Of a stretch of DNA of 57,279 nt, positions 25,723 to 34,802 are shown piece after piece. The stretch covers positions 1 to 57,279 of the IMG/VR virus record IMGVR_UViG_3300009154_000068. The stretch is one strand, 5' to 3'. A model generated the notes under the pieces. The model ran no database searches. It was not told where the DNA came from and worked only from the letters and a program-made list of their open reading frames with translations. The stretch comes from a virus. The stretch's first letter is position 1, and every line of letters begins with the position of its first letter. A program made the translations under genes and the position numbers.

Positions 25723-26814
25723 GTGGCAAAAATCAAATTTAGAAGAGATGCGGCGGCAACTTGGACTGACGCCAACCCTGTATTGGCTCAAGGTGAGCCT
25801 GGTTTTGAATATAATACAGGCAAATTAAAAATTGGTGATGGGGTAAATCCTTGGAATTCGTTAAACTATGTTTCTGGCGGTGCCAGCGGCGGGTCATACA
25901 TATTACCAATGGCTACGCCTAATGCACTTGGTGGTGTTAGGGTTGATGGTACAACAATTTTAATTAATAGCAGTGGAATTATTCGAACTGCTGCTGGGTC
26001 ATACATATTACCAACAGCTTCCCCTAGTACATTAGGCGGGGTTAGAGTTGATGGTACAACAATTTTAATTAATAGCAATGGGGTTATTAGTGCTGTGGGC
26101 GGTGGCGCCGGTGGTATTGGGGTCAGTGGAAACACCACCAATTCAGTTACATTTAATAATAGTGGAAATGGGGCATTTTCTGGAACAACATTCAATGGTA
26201 GTTCTGCAATTGTAGTTTCCTATAATAGTGTTGGTGCTCCTAGCGTCACGGGTGCTGGATCCTCGGGAATCTGGCCTATTTCAGTAACTGGCACTGCTAC
26301 CAATCTACAAGGTAACCCAAATATTGTAGTTAGTAGCATAGCAGTTGGATCCACAACCAATTCAATTACCAGTGAAGGAAGCAATATCTATTTTGGCAAT
26401 AAAACTGTTGTTGTCGTTCCGTCTGTTGGTTTTTCTCCGGTAGTGGATAATGCATATGTACTTGGAGGACCAAGTCAGAGATGGGCTGGTATATATGCTG
26501 CATCAGGCTCAATTCAAACTTCTGACTCGCGACTTAAAGAACAGGGTCGATCATTAAATGATGCTGAAAAAGCTGTTGCTATTAAAATTAAAAGTTTAAT
26601 CAAAGCGTTTAAATTTAAAGATTCAGTGTCAAAAAAAGGAAACCAAGCCCGAATACATATCGGGGTATATGCTCAAGAAATAAAACAAGCATTTGAATCA
26701 GAGGGACTAGTCGCCCAAGATTATGGAATGTTTTGCTATGATGAGTATGAAAATGGTGATACTTATGGTATTAGGTATGAGGAATTGCTGGCCTTTGTAA
26801 TATCAGCAATCTAG
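25723..26814 (+). CDS. Tail fibre with Mtd-type N-terminus and S74-like chaperone
   Basis: 363 residues from a GTG at 25723, with GGAGA eight bases upstream. The first 50 residues (KFRRDAAATW, GEPGFEYNTGKLKIGDG) are paralogous to the gene at 22480. Then come two 35-residue repeats, a Gly/Ser/Thr shaft, and a C-terminal S74-type domain (TSDSRLKEQG, IGVYAQEIKQAFE, YEELLAFVISAI). The usual SD..LK pattern is kept as SDSRLK. Probably self-cleaving fibre. Confidence 0.8.
   Translation: MAKIKFRRDAAATWTDANPVLAQGEPGFEYNTGKLKIGDGVNPWNSLNYVSGGASGGSYILPMATPNALGGVRVDGTTILINSSGIIRTAAGSYILPTASPSTLGGVRVDGTTILINSNGVISAVGGGAGGIGVSGNTTNSVTFNNSGNGAFSGTTFNGSSAIVVSYNSVGAPSVTGAGSSGIWPISVTGTATNLQGNPNIVVSSIAVGSTTNSITSEGSNIYFGNKTVVVVPSVGFSPVVDNAYVLGGPSQRWAGIYAASGSIQTSDSRLKEQGRSLNDAEKAVAIKIKSLIKAFKFKDSVSKKGNQARIHIGVYAQEIKQAFESEGLVAQDYGMFCYDEYENGDTYGIRYEELLAFVISAI
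25891..26100 (+). repeat. Two 105-base tandem repeats in fibre gene
   Basis: Units at 25891-25995 and 25996-26100 encode two GSYILP...LGGVRVDGTTILINS modules of 35 residues. The DNA is well conserved between units, so the duplication is recent or kept homogeneous. Confidence 0.85.
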
Positions 26815-26856
26815 ACTAGATTAATCTCTAATAATTATATTTTTGAATTAATAAAA

Positions 26857-27582
26857 TTATTGTCCTGTTGATACTGAAGCATCGTATTCATCAATAAAAG
26901 ATTGAAACCAACCTGTTACAAATCTATATTTTTCAGGATCATTGAAATATGAAAGGGCCACGGGAACTGATGCTTCCACTCTCTTTTTCCCAGTCGACGG
27001 TGTGCCGCCAGGAAGTATAGCTAAAGGTATGTTTGTTGATATATATGCCGTCAGGCCAATGGCACCTTCTTCCAAATCAGCTAATACAGCATCATCAACG
27101 ATGTAGTGGGCAGAAAAACTAATAATTCTTGGAATATCGTTCTTTATAGAATCAGTCAATAATACTAAGTTTGGGTCCCAATCACTGACTGGAATCGGGT
27201 CTAATACATATCCCCCATGTAATACCGAAATATCCCAATCATACATAAATATCACTGTATCTTGAGGCCGATCATTGAAAAAGAAGGATGAGAGTATTAT
27301 TGAATATCCCAAAATAGTTTGTTCTGGTATTATGGTTGTTTTGAATTTTGACCAGAACTCTTTTGGCCACAAAATTTGTATAGTCTTATCTATGTTATTA
27401 AATCTCAAATCAAATTCAAAGAGAGTGGGGGTCTCCGAATATGTTCTTATGTTTGATGCTATTTGTAAAAGTTGTACATCGGTTGGATCAGAAACTGTTA
27501 CCTTGATCACTTCGGGAACTTGATTAAATACATCAAGTAATGCGTCTAATTCGGCACTTGTTTCTTTGTTTTTGATAATCAT
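26857..27582 (-). CDS. Unknown protein coupled to radical SAM enzyme
   Basis: A 241-residue protein, last of a minus-strand three-gene cassette. Its ATG overlaps the radical SAM stop (TAATG), with AGGAAG just upstream, so the two are translated together. It has EVIKVTVSDPTDVQLLQIA, IQILWPKEFWSKFKTTI, an acidic DWDPNLVLL stretch and a C-terminal WFQSFIDEYDASVS. No Cys cluster and no recognised domain. A partner or second modification protein for the radical SAM enzyme is inferred from coupling. Confidence 0.65.
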   Translation of the reverse strand: MIIKNKETSAELDALLDVFNQVPEVIKVTVSDPTDVQLLQIASNIRTYSETPTLFEFDLRFNNIDKTIQILWPKEFWSKFKTTIIPEQTILGYSIILSSFFFNDRPQDTVIFMYDWDISVLHGGYVLDPIPVSDWDPNLVLLTDSIKNDIPRIISFSAHYIVDDAVLADLEEGAIGLTAYISTNIPLAILPGGTPSTGKKRVEASVPVALSYFNDPEKYRFVTGWFQSFIDEYDASVSTGQ

Positions 27583-29060
27583 TATACTTCCTGTATTGAT
27601 ATTGATTTGCTATAAACTTCCACGTCGTTTATAACCATTTCTTTTTTGTTAATTACTTTTATTGGGATAATTTTTTTCTTTTGTCTTTCCTGGTGATCAA
27701 AAATGGTTCCCCAAATATCTTGCCTATGTAATGGTAGAGTGTCTGACTTGATCAGTGTTGGAATATATCCATTGGTGAGTTTAGCAAAAGCCAATGCAAA
27801 TAATGCTATATTATTTGAATATGCATTTTCACATGACACATCCCAATAATTACCATCTAGGAACATGCATGATCCCTTGCAAAGATGTAGTACTGGGCAT
27901 TCGCTACATTTAATCTTACTGTCTCTAGACTTCCAATGTGTGACTGACTTAAATTCCACATTACCATAATCACTTAAATTCCCACCCAAATGACTTTCGC
28001 CATTTTTACTGGTTTCTAAAGCACTTACATTTTGGCAAGTGATTACATTTCCTTTTAAATCAACAGCAATAGATCCTGGATTATCCATACCACACTTCTG
28101 TCCCAAAAATTTTGATTCTAACTTTTGTGATATTACTGAGGTTGTGAATTGATTTATCTTATCATTGATACCGGTAAACCCAATATATCCATCTGACATA
28201 TATATATCCACAAAAGATTTTTGCCTAAATTTAAAATGATCCTCTAAACTAGTTAAAGAATTATTTATACCATCATCGTCATATGCATCAACCATTTCGC
28301 CCTCACCTAAGATAACTGATTTGTCTCCAGTGAGTTCAAAAAACCATTCATAAACAGCTTTTCTGCTAATATTTTTACCATTCAACATAGCATTAAAACT
28401 AATTTTATTTTTCGGCTTCATTATTTTGTAAAAATCTAAAATTATTTTTTTTCTTTTTGGATCTAGAAATGGATCTGGTCCTCTGACAGATTGATTTGGG
28501 CCATCATGACTAATAGCAACGGAGAAATCAAATTCTATCAACCAAGAACAAATTTCCTCAGTTAATAAAGATCCATTAGTGATTATCGAAAACATTGGTT
28601 TAGTTTCCCATTGTTTAAATTTTTCTGATAATCTTTCAGCCAATGGTTTCAATGTTTTCCAATATACCAATGGCTCTCCACCCCAAAACTCAATTTTTAG
28701 TCCTTTTTGTTCAGAAAATTCTAAGACATCTAATTTGGACATGAAATCATCAATATCTTTTTTACTAGTTTCTGTTGGTCTTTCAACAAATTTTTGACTA
28801 CAATATTCACAAGAATAATTACAGCCCAAACCTAGCTGTATCTTTAATAAATCAATTGATTTTGATTTTTTTAGCGGAAAATCTTTGGAAAATGGTATGG
28901 TCTCCTCTAAATTAACTGGGATATCATCAAAATAGCTTTTTAACTGATCAGAAGGCCCTAAAATTTTATCAAATTCATCACTAATGATATTAAGCTCATT
29001 GTCGTAGTAGAATGTTTTTTTGTCAGAAAAATTTTTTTCTGCCGTGATTTGAAATTTCAT
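27582..29060 (-). CDS. Radical SAM/SPASM peptide maturase-like enzyme
   Basis: 492 residues. The radical SAM core has the CX3CX2C cluster motif C80-C84-C87 (GLGCNYSCEYC), then WGGEP (126-130) and SIITNGS (158-164), as in SAM-cleaving enzymes. The C-terminus carries a complete seven-Cys SPASM domain: C323, C342 preceded by GNVIT, then C385, C388, C394, C398 and C410 in the CX2CX5CX3C order. SPASM enzymes hold two further iron-sulphur clusters and usually modify peptides or proteins (sactipeptides, anSME, PqqE). The enzyme lies between a Cys-rich small protein and an unknown protein, on the strand opposite the tail genes. Confidence 0.88.
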   Translation of the reverse strand: MKFQITAEKNFSDKKTFYYDNELNIISDEFDKILGPSDQLKSYFDDIPVNLEETIPFSKDFPLKKSKSIDLLKIQLGLGCNYSCEYCSQKFVERPTETSKKDIDDFMSKLDVLEFSEQKGLKIEFWGGEPLVYWKTLKPLAERLSEKFKQWETKPMFSIITNGSLLTEEICSWLIEFDFSVAISHDGPNQSVRGPDPFLDPKRKKIILDFYKIMKPKNKISFNAMLNGKNISRKAVYEWFFELTGDKSVILGEGEMVDAYDDDGINNSLTSLEDHFKFRQKSFVDIYMSDGYIGFTGINDKINQFTTSVISQKLESKFLGQKCGMDNPGSIAVDLKGNVITCQNVSALETSKNGESHLGGNLSDYGNVEFKSVTHWKSRDSKIKCSECPVLHLCKGSCMFLDGNYWDVSCENAYSNNIALFALAFAKLTNGYIPTLIKSDTLPLHRQDIWGTIFDHQERQKKKIIPIKVINKKEMVINDVEVYSKSISIQEV

Positions 29061-29087
29061 AATGTTTTTTGATAGTGTTTAGTTTAA

Positions 29088-29600
29088 TTAAGCTAAGGTT
29101 GCTCCAACATTCAAAATTTTCGAAGACGTCCCCGCCTCCATGTTAATTGCTGAGTCCAAGGCGTTGGCTGTTGTTACTGGATCTAATAGTCCTCCAACAC
29201 CAGTCGAATAGGCCCAATATACGGCGGCAACGACAACTATGGCGACAAAAAAATCTACTAGCACTTCCCACCATTCTTTCTTGCAGGCGCAAGCTGAACA
29301 TTGATATTGTGGCGGAGATGGACTATTACAAGCTCGTTGTAACCATGGTCTGGCGTCACAATTTGCGCAATTCGTAGTACCAGTCGCTCCACCGCAATTA
29401 CCATTATTGCAATTACCACGCATATAATTTTGATAGTAAGTCAATCCATAAAATATGGACATTGGTGCCAGCGGTTTCCCCCATATTTCGGGAAGTATTT
29501 GGTCACGTAAAAAAGCTAAATTGGTTGCTGTGCCTGGACCTATTTCGGCAGCAATTTCACTGATGGATAAAGCACCACTTCCTCTAGTTTTAATAGTCAT
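29088..29600 (-). CDS. Cys/Asn-rich membrane protein, candidate substrate of the radical SAM enzyme
   Basis: 170 residues. The start SGALSISEIAAEIG is a phrase common at the N-terminus of phage tail proteins of aquatic phages. A central segment (about 60-107) has eight Cys among Asn, Gly and Ala: RGNCNNGNCGG, NCANC, RACN, QCSACACKK. Then comes a hydrophobic helix (VLVDFFVAIVVVAAVYWAY) and a soluble tail. Being first in the late cassette, 27 bases ahead of the radical SAM gene, it is the obvious substrate candidate. Confidence 0.75.
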   Translation of the reverse strand: MTIKTRGSGALSISEIAAEIGPGTATNLAFLRDQILPEIWGKPLAPMSIFYGLTYYQNYMRGNCNNGNCGGATGTTNCANCDARPWLQRACNSPSPPQYQCSACACKKEWWEVLVDFFVAIVVVAAVYWAYSTGVGGLLDPVTTANALDSAINMEAGTSSKILNVGATLA

Positions 29601-29627
29601 AATATCTAAGTAATAAAAATATATAAT

Positions 29628-29635
29628 TATTTATA
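29628..29635 (-). promoter_or_regulatory. Late promoter TATAAATA, minus strand
   Basis: Exact core on the minus strand, 27 bases before ATG 29600. It drives the radical SAM cassette and lies back to back with the plus-strand late promoter at 29664. Confidence 0.7.
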
Positions 29636-29663
29636 CTTTGTTGATAAACGATATTATTTATTG

Positions 29664-29671
29664 TATAAATA
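29664..29671 (+). promoter_or_regulatory. Late promoter TATAAATA
   Basis: Exact core, 34 bases before ATG 29706. Confidence 0.65.
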
Positions 29672-29705
29672 TAAGTATATTCACGAAACTAAAAAAATAG
29701 TCATC

Positions 29706-32564
29706 ATGAGAAAATTAAAATGGATAACACCCAATAGTTTAGGAATCATCGAGGAACACGCTTACTTTGAAATTCAATTAAAAGCTAAGTCGACGGAGTC
29801 TTCTGAGGTTTTCTATTCAATGATTTCTGGAAGTATTCCAACAGGTGTAAAATTATCAGATTCGGGTTTGTTATATGGGGTTGCTAATACACTTAAATCT
29901 AACACAAAAGAATTTGATTCAATAATTGAATTTACAGTTAGAGCCTGGGATAGTTCTGGTGTCATTGCCGATAAGACATTTAATTTTATAGTTTCAACAT
30001 TGACAAATATAGGTATTGTTCCAGAAGAAGAATTTTTAGGAACTTTTATAGATGGTGAAAAGTTTTTCCATCAGATCAATTTAGACACTTTTGGGCAAAT
30101 TAGGCCAATAACATGGCGCTTAGCCAATGGAAAAATCCCAGAGGGAATAACTATCAGTTCTGATGGAAAAATTCATGGGTTTCTTGGTAATAAAATAACA
30201 GACCAAACATTAAACCAATATGGTTGGGACAAATCTGCATGGGACATGTATTTCTTAGATGCCACTAGACCACAAAATGCCAGTGTTTATCAATTCACTA
30301 TGGAGGCAGATGACGGGATCTATCAAAATAGAAAATCTTATAAAATAGAAGTACTACCCAGGAACTATACTGTGCGGGCTGATAGAACATATCCTTTATC
30401 CTATGATTTTTCTAAATTAGATGCTTCACAAAATGGTTACTTGCCCTATATCATTGAAGAATCCAAAACTTTGCCGCAAGTGAGAATGGAGTTGTCAAGG
30501 CATGATACCAACTTTGCATTTAAATTTAATGCAAGGGATCTGGATAATGATGAAATTTATTATGAAATAACTAGTCCAGACAATGGTGGATTTGATCAGG
30601 ATGGAGAAGTTGGTTTTGGTCAAGGCGGTCTTGATTCTAGTGACTACCCAATGCCAGTTGGCATAGGCCTGAACAATCAATCAGGTTGGTATACTGGGCA
30701 CTTTTTTAAGCAAAATAAAACAAATTCCAATCATACTTTTCAAATATATGCTAGAAAAAAGTTGGGTAGAGAGTACTCTGGACCAAAAACAAATTTCAAT
30801 ATGACGGTTCTTGGGGACTATAACGATGAAATTCATTGGATTACTGATAGTGATTTGGGAACTATAGATAATGGAAGCTTTAGTAGTTTAAGAGTGCAGG
30901 CAGTGACGAACACTAATTCTAAATTATATTATAGATTAAGTCCATTGAAATATAGTAGAACTCCACAAGGAGTAGTGTTGCTATCTACCGGGGAACTTTC
31001 GGGCAGGGTCAGTTTTAGGCATTTCAGCCTGGATGGTGGAAGTCTAACTTTGGATCAAGACAAAACGCTCTTTGATAGACAATATTCATTCACAGTCATT
31101 GCTCATGATCTGTATTTTAAATATTATAGTGAAAAAACATTCAACCTAAGAGTAAATGTGTCTTACAAGGAGCCTTATGATTCCCTATATCTAAGAGCAA
31201 TGCCAAATAAAGTGCAGAGAAAATTTTTAAAATCAATAATTGAAAGTGAATATTATTTTCCCAGTAATCTGATATATCGATCAGCTGTTCCTTGGTGGGG
31301 AAAAAAACACTATTTGGAATTTTTATTTTTAACAGGGTTACCCCCTGGGGATTTATCAATATATTTGCCGGCTCTTGAAAAAAATCATTATTCCAAGACA
31401 TTTACTTTTGGTGAAGTAAAAACAGCAGCCGCGATTGATGAAAACTATAATATAATTTATGAGGTCGTGTACTTGGATGTCATTGATAGTCAACTCGGTG
31501 TTGATTCAAAAACTGGGTTGAAAAAATATCCACAACAGGATATCAATTTGGGAAAACTCAGTAATTTTTATTCTGTTAATGGTGTTGATCAAACCAAGTT
31601 ATGTCCCAATGGTTTGGGGAATATGAGTAAACAAGTTATTGATCATATTCCAATCAATGAAAAATCCCCATTACCAAAATGGATGACGTCAATGCAACCA
31701 AACCCCAATTCTATTTCACTCTTTGATCCGCCTTTAGGATATATTCCGGCTGTTGTTTTGGCTTATACTGAGCCTGGCGGCAGCAAAACAATAGCATACC
31801 GACTCAAATCCAATAATGTGTTATTTAATAATATTGAATTTACTACGGATAGGTATCTATTGGACAATGTTCTGAGCAAATACTATGACATTACCAAAAA
31901 ACAATTTATTCAAGGAATCCCGTGTTATCTTGACCAAAAAGTCAGTGTTGCTGAATGTTATAGAATAAAAGGCAACGTTGATTGGGCTATTGATGCAACC
32001 TATTCACAAATATCGGGTAAATTGGTTTCTGATTTAATTGCGGGAAATATTTTTGATGGCCAAAATAGCGTTGTTGATGGTGATACTGTAATTTTAATTC
32101 AAAGTAGCGGTTATATTTCCATCAATGACTATTCAACTGGTTGGGTTGATTATGCAAATAATAGAATCATACCAGGCTATTTGAACCAATTGATAACCGG
32201 AGCAGATAATGAAAGATCGGCGGTTTATCAAATAACTATTGATAGTAACGGATATTTATTTTTGAACGTATTAGAATTGTCTGCCCCGGGCGATATTGTT
32301 ACTATAAAAAATGGAAATATATATGGGGGGAAAAATCTATGTTTGGATCATTATGCCATACATGGCTATGATATAACTTGGAGAGAATTTAAAAACACAT
32401 TGATTATAGATCCTCTTACAAACTTGCAAATCATAAAAAATAGAAAACCAACAACTTTTGATTCCGACTCAACTAGATTTGTTAGTAATAAAGATAGATT
32501 TTATCTAGATCCTAATGTCGAGGATAAATATATTAAATTCCCAAAAACTGGAGTATTCATTTAA
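29706..32564 (+). CDS. Large tail adhesin-like protein with Ig-type domains
   Basis: 952 residues. ATG 29706 (MRKLKWITPNSLG) is chosen; an upstream TTG at 29661 overlaps the promoter. The first 230 residues contain two putative Ig/cadherin-like repeats (IPTGVKLSDSGLLYG and IPEGITISSDGKIHG), the He_PIG pattern common in phage and bacterial adhesins, and a third occurs near 440 (TPQGVVLLSTGELSG). The C-terminal half is unassigned. Likely a virion surface or tail protein. It abuts the next gene. Confidence 0.75.
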   Translation: MRKLKWITPNSLGIIEEHAYFEIQLKAKSTESSEVFYSMISGSIPTGVKLSDSGLLYGVANTLKSNTKEFDSIIEFTVRAWDSSGVIADKTFNFIVSTLTNIGIVPEEEFLGTFIDGEKFFHQINLDTFGQIRPITWRLANGKIPEGITISSDGKIHGFLGNKITDQTLNQYGWDKSAWDMYFLDATRPQNASVYQFTMEADDGIYQNRKSYKIEVLPRNYTVRADRTYPLSYDFSKLDASQNGYLPYIIEESKTLPQVRMELSRHDTNFAFKFNARDLDNDEIYYEITSPDNGGFDQDGEVGFGQGGLDSSDYPMPVGIGLNNQSGWYTGHFFKQNKTNSNHTFQIYARKKLGREYSGPKTNFNMTVLGDYNDEIHWITDSDLGTIDNGSFSSLRVQAVTNTNSKLYYRLSPLKYSRTPQGVVLLSTGELSGRVSFRHFSLDGGSLTLDQDKTLFDRQYSFTVIAHDLYFKYYSEKTFNLRVNVSYKEPYDSLYLRAMPNKVQRKFLKSIIESEYYFPSNLIYRSAVPWWGKKHYLEFLFLTGLPPGDLSIYLPALEKNHYSKTFTFGEVKTAAAIDENYNIIYEVVYLDVIDSQLGVDSKTGLKKYPQQDINLGKLSNFYSVNGVDQTKLCPNGLGNMSKQVIDHIPINEKSPLPKWMTSMQPNPNSISLFDPPLGYIPAVVLAYTEPGGSKTIAYRLKSNNVLFNNIEFTTDRYLLDNVLSKYYDITKKQFIQGIPCYLDQKVSVAECYRIKGNVDWAIDATYSQISGKLVSDLIAGNIFDGQNSVVDGDTVILIQSSGYISINDYSTGWVDYANNRIIPGYLNQLITGADNERSAVYQITIDSNGYLFLNVLELSAPGDIVTIKNGNIYGGKNLCLDHYAIHGYDITWREFKNTLIIDPLTNLQIIKNRKPTTFDSDSTRFVSNKDRFYLDPNVEDKYIKFPKTGVFI

Positions 32565-32565
32565 C

Positions 32566-33138
32566 ATGCCTTGTAATATCAACCCCAATAACATCGATGG
32601 TAATTATCCTATTGCTGGTCAAGACAACGACAGTCAAGGTTTTAGAGATAATTTTTCTAATATTAAAACCAACTTAGCCTTTGCCAAGTCAGAGATAGAG
32701 GACCTGCAAAAAAATGCAATTTTGAAGTCTGCATTAGTTGGCTCGACACTGAATAATGATCTAAATGGCAATATATTATATCGAGCTCAGTTAAGATCAA
32801 ATACATATTCTTTTACAGATCTGGGGCCCAAAGCAGGTGCTGTTAGCGTAAGCTTTTTGGACTCAAATATTCAAAAAATTAGCACTCTTGGCAGAATTGA
32901 TTTGAATCTAGTTGATTTCCCTACTACTATTGGTGTTTATTCATCATTGAGACTTTGGTTATCTATTAAAAATTTAGTAGATTTGATTATATTGCCAGTA
33001 ACTGTAGTTTATGGGTTAGACAGTATCGTTGGATACAATACAGCAACCAGAGAACTATCATTTCCTGTAATAGGAGACTATATGTTTGAGTTTTCAACGG
33101 CCGATGGCGTTAATTTTTGGATTGCCAAAATTGCTTAA
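32566..33138 (+). CDS. Tail structural protein, phage-conserved N-terminus
   Basis: 190 residues from ATG 32566, one base after the previous stop, with CTGGAG upstream. It begins PCNINPNNIDGNYPIAGQDN and continues SQGFRDNFSNIKTNLAFA, a phrase I recall from tail proteins of aquatic T4-like phages; the rest is beta-rich. Likely a small baseplate or fibre-connecting protein. Confidence 0.7.
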   Translation: MPCNINPNNIDGNYPIAGQDNDSQGFRDNFSNIKTNLAFAKSEIEDLQKNAILKSALVGSTLNNDLNGNILYRAQLRSNTYSFTDLGPKAGAVSVSFLDSNIQKISTLGRIDLNLVDFPTTIGVYSSLRLWLSIKNLVDLIILPVTVVYGLDSIVGYNTATRELSFPVIGDYMFEFSTADGVNFWIAKIA

Positions 33139-33144
33139 AAATAG

Positions 33145-33172
33145 TTGACTTTTGACAATTTGTTGCTATACT
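33145..33172 (+). promoter_or_regulatory. Sigma70-type promoter, near-leaderless start
   Basis: TTGACT (33145-33150), 16 bases, TATACT (33167-33172). The ATG at 33182 is ten bases after the -10, leaving a leader of about three bases. Confidence 0.65.
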
Positions 33173-33181
33173 TAACAAGTG

Positions 33182-33316
33182 ATGGCAACAAATCTAATGA
33201 ATCAAAACTCAGACATTCTCCTGGTTTTAAATGAGATTCTTGATCTCATTTCGTCGGGTAGAATCGAAATGGCAAAAAAATTGCTTGAACAATTAATAGA
33301 TATTATTCCAGAATAG
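33182..33316 (+). CDS. 44-residue early protein, unknown
   Basis: MATNLMNQNSDILLVLNEI, then a second helix ending LLEQLIDIIPE. It starts just after a strong promoter and is followed by another small gene four bases on. Leucine-rich helices suggest a dimerising adaptor; nothing more can be said. Confidence 0.5.
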   Translation: MATNLMNQNSDILLVLNEILDLISSGRIEMAKKLLEQLIDIIPE

Positions 33317-33320
33317 GTAT

Positions 33321-33554
33321 ATGCACCCACTATCACCTGATCTATCAAGTTTAACTGATGCAGATTTGCACAAAAAACATGGCGAATTAATTAAACGACT
33401 ATATCAAGCACAGAGATATGGCAGCGATGTTGCTGGACAACTCAGCATGTTGGTGGGCGATTATCAATTAGAAATTCAAAGAAGAAATGATTTGATCATG
33501 GCCGAAGCTAGAAAAAATAATCCAAATTTTGATGGAACCATTGATATCAGCTGA
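33321..33554 (+). CDS. 77-residue phage protein upstream of DnaE-like fragment
   Basis: Contains SLTDADLHKKHGELIKRLYQ and a second helix with NDLIMAEARKNNPNFDG. Small proteins with this LSDxxLxxKxxEL pattern occur in T4-like phages; function unknown. It overlaps the DnaE-like gene by 23 bases. Confidence 0.65.
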   Translation: MHPLSPDLSSLTDADLHKKHGELIKRLYQAQRYGSDVAGQLSMLVGDYQLEIQRRNDLIMAEARKNNPNFDGTIDIS

Positions 33555-34062
33555 AATTGATCAATATGGTAGAAGGTACGTTACGACCGACGCCATTTTT
33601 GAAATGTTATATCAGAACCCTAATTTGGATATGTCCAAGTTATTGGTGAAAGACGGTGGACAATATAATAAAAGTATTAATGATTTACACGCCGACTTAA
33701 CCCATTTGCAAATTTATGAATCATTGAATATTGATGTAGATCATTATGATAGGTTGCATAGAGAGTATTGGTTGATGCCTGACAAATACATAAATTTTGA
33801 CATTGCACGATGGATATTGGAACAATGTAAAGATCAAGTAGAATTGCAGAGGGTCGCAGAAGAATTGATTCTCTTTCAAGAAAGAGACTTGTTTTCTCTT
33901 TTAAAATATTTAAAATATTTTGTTGACACAATGCGTGAACATAATATTGTTTTGGGTGTAGGTCGTGGTAGTAGTGTTGCTAGTTTTGTGCTTTATTTAA
34001 TTGGAGTTCATAAAATAAATTCTATTAAATTTTCTTTAGACATTCGAGAATTTTTAAAATAG
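33532..34062 (+). CDS. DnaE-like fragment with GRGS nucleotide-binding motif
   Basis: A 176-residue protein. The last 65 residues match the part of DnaE directly before its catalytic Asp pair: EELILFQERDLFSLLKYLKY, then FVDTMREHNIVLGVGRGSSV (130-149; GRGS 144-147), FVLYLIGVHKI and IREFLK, against DnaE GPGRGSGAGSLVAYAL and FERFLN. It ends exactly where the other fragment (20944) begins, so the pair would rebuild the DnaE active centre. The N-terminal 100 residues are phage-specific. No PHP domain is seen. ATG 33532 is chosen over the adjacent TTG 33529. Confidence 0.72.
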   Translation: MEPLISAEIDQYGRRYVTTDAIFEMLYQNPNLDMSKLLVKDGGQYNKSINDLHADLTHLQIYESLNIDVDHYDRLHREYWLMPDKYINFDIARWILEQCKDQVELQRVAEELILFQERDLFSLLKYLKYFVDTMREHNIVLGVGRGSSVASFVLYLIGVHKINSIKFSLDIREFLK

Positions 34063-34076
34063 ACGACACTTACACT

Positions 34077-34084
34077 TATAAATA
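34077..34084 (+). promoter_or_regulatory. Late promoter TATAAATA
   Basis: Exact core, 20 bases before ATG 34105, with AAGGAG between (34091-34096). Confidence 0.75.
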
Positions 34085-34104
34085 AATTTCAAGGAGTCTA
34101 ATAT

Positions 34105-34455
34105 ATGAAAAAAACATACACATCTGCGATGGGAAAACCTATTGATATGGATAACATCAGATTGGTTAACGAAGATACTATTGCTATTGGCAATATGAAG
34201 GTCAATGCTCGTGGAGACGAGTTGGGATTTAGTGGTCAAGTTGTGAAAACTAGAAATCAACTAATGGACGAATATTATCGTTTGAATACTCCCTCGGCTA
34301 GAGAATCGTCAGACTACTTAGAAGAGGACAATTGGGAGCCAGAATCGAAAAAAACAATTTTAACTCCTATGCCATCCGATAATCAAACACTAGAACAACT
34401 CGATCAACCAAAATCCGATGCTAAACCTTTAATCCAAAATCCGAAAAAATCATGA
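34105..34455 (+). CDS. Conserved late phage protein, probable virion component
   Basis: 116 residues. MGKPIDMDNIRLVNEDTIAI then GNMKVNARGDELG is a phrase I recall from T4-like phages. A Pro/Lys/Asp-rich tail follows. Late promoter and position before the co-chaperonin suggest a capsid-related role; not proven. It overlaps the next gene by four bases. Confidence 0.65.
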   Translation: MKKTYTSAMGKPIDMDNIRLVNEDTIAIGNMKVNARGDELGFSGQVVKTRNQLMDEYYRLNTPSARESSDYLEEDNWEPESKKTILTPMPSDNQTLEQLDQPKSDAKPLIQNPKKS

Positions 34456-34802
34456 GCATTAATCCAATTAAAATTAAATCTATTACTCCAATTGGGGATC
34501 ATGTCATTGTTAGTGACATGAATTTTAAAGAACGCATTACTACTGGTGGTATTGTTCTGCTGGGTGATAATGGTAAGAGCTCAGGTATTAGACCACGGTG
34601 GGCTCAGGTATATGCAGTCGGACCAACACAAACTGATGTCCAAGTTGGAGAATGGTTATGTGTTGCTCATGGACGTTGGACTCGAGGTGTCGTTATTGAA
34701 GATAACAGCGGTGTTCATACTATTCGAAGAATTGACGTAAATGATATTCTAATGGTATCAGATTCACAACCAAACGACGATACTATCAGCAACGCAGTCT
34801 GA
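34452..34802 (+). CDS. 31: GroES/gp31-like co-chaperonin
   Basis: T4 gp31 replaces GroES on the host GroEL so that the capsid protein can fold. This 116-residue protein has the Cpn10 outline: ITPIGDHVIVSDMNFKER at the start, a mobile-loop position with TTGGIVLLG, and VYAVGP followed by VQVGEWLCVAHG, then a final beta pair ending VNDILMVSD. The loop tip TGGIVLL is like the GroEL-binding GGIVL of GroES. The late promoter at 34077 fits its need during capsid assembly. Confidence 0.82.
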   Translation: MSINPIKIKSITPIGDHVIVSDMNFKERITTGGIVLLGDNGKSSGIRPRWAQVYAVGPTQTDVQVGEWLCVAHGRWTRGVVIEDNSGVHTIRRIDVNDILMVSDSQPNDDTISNAV

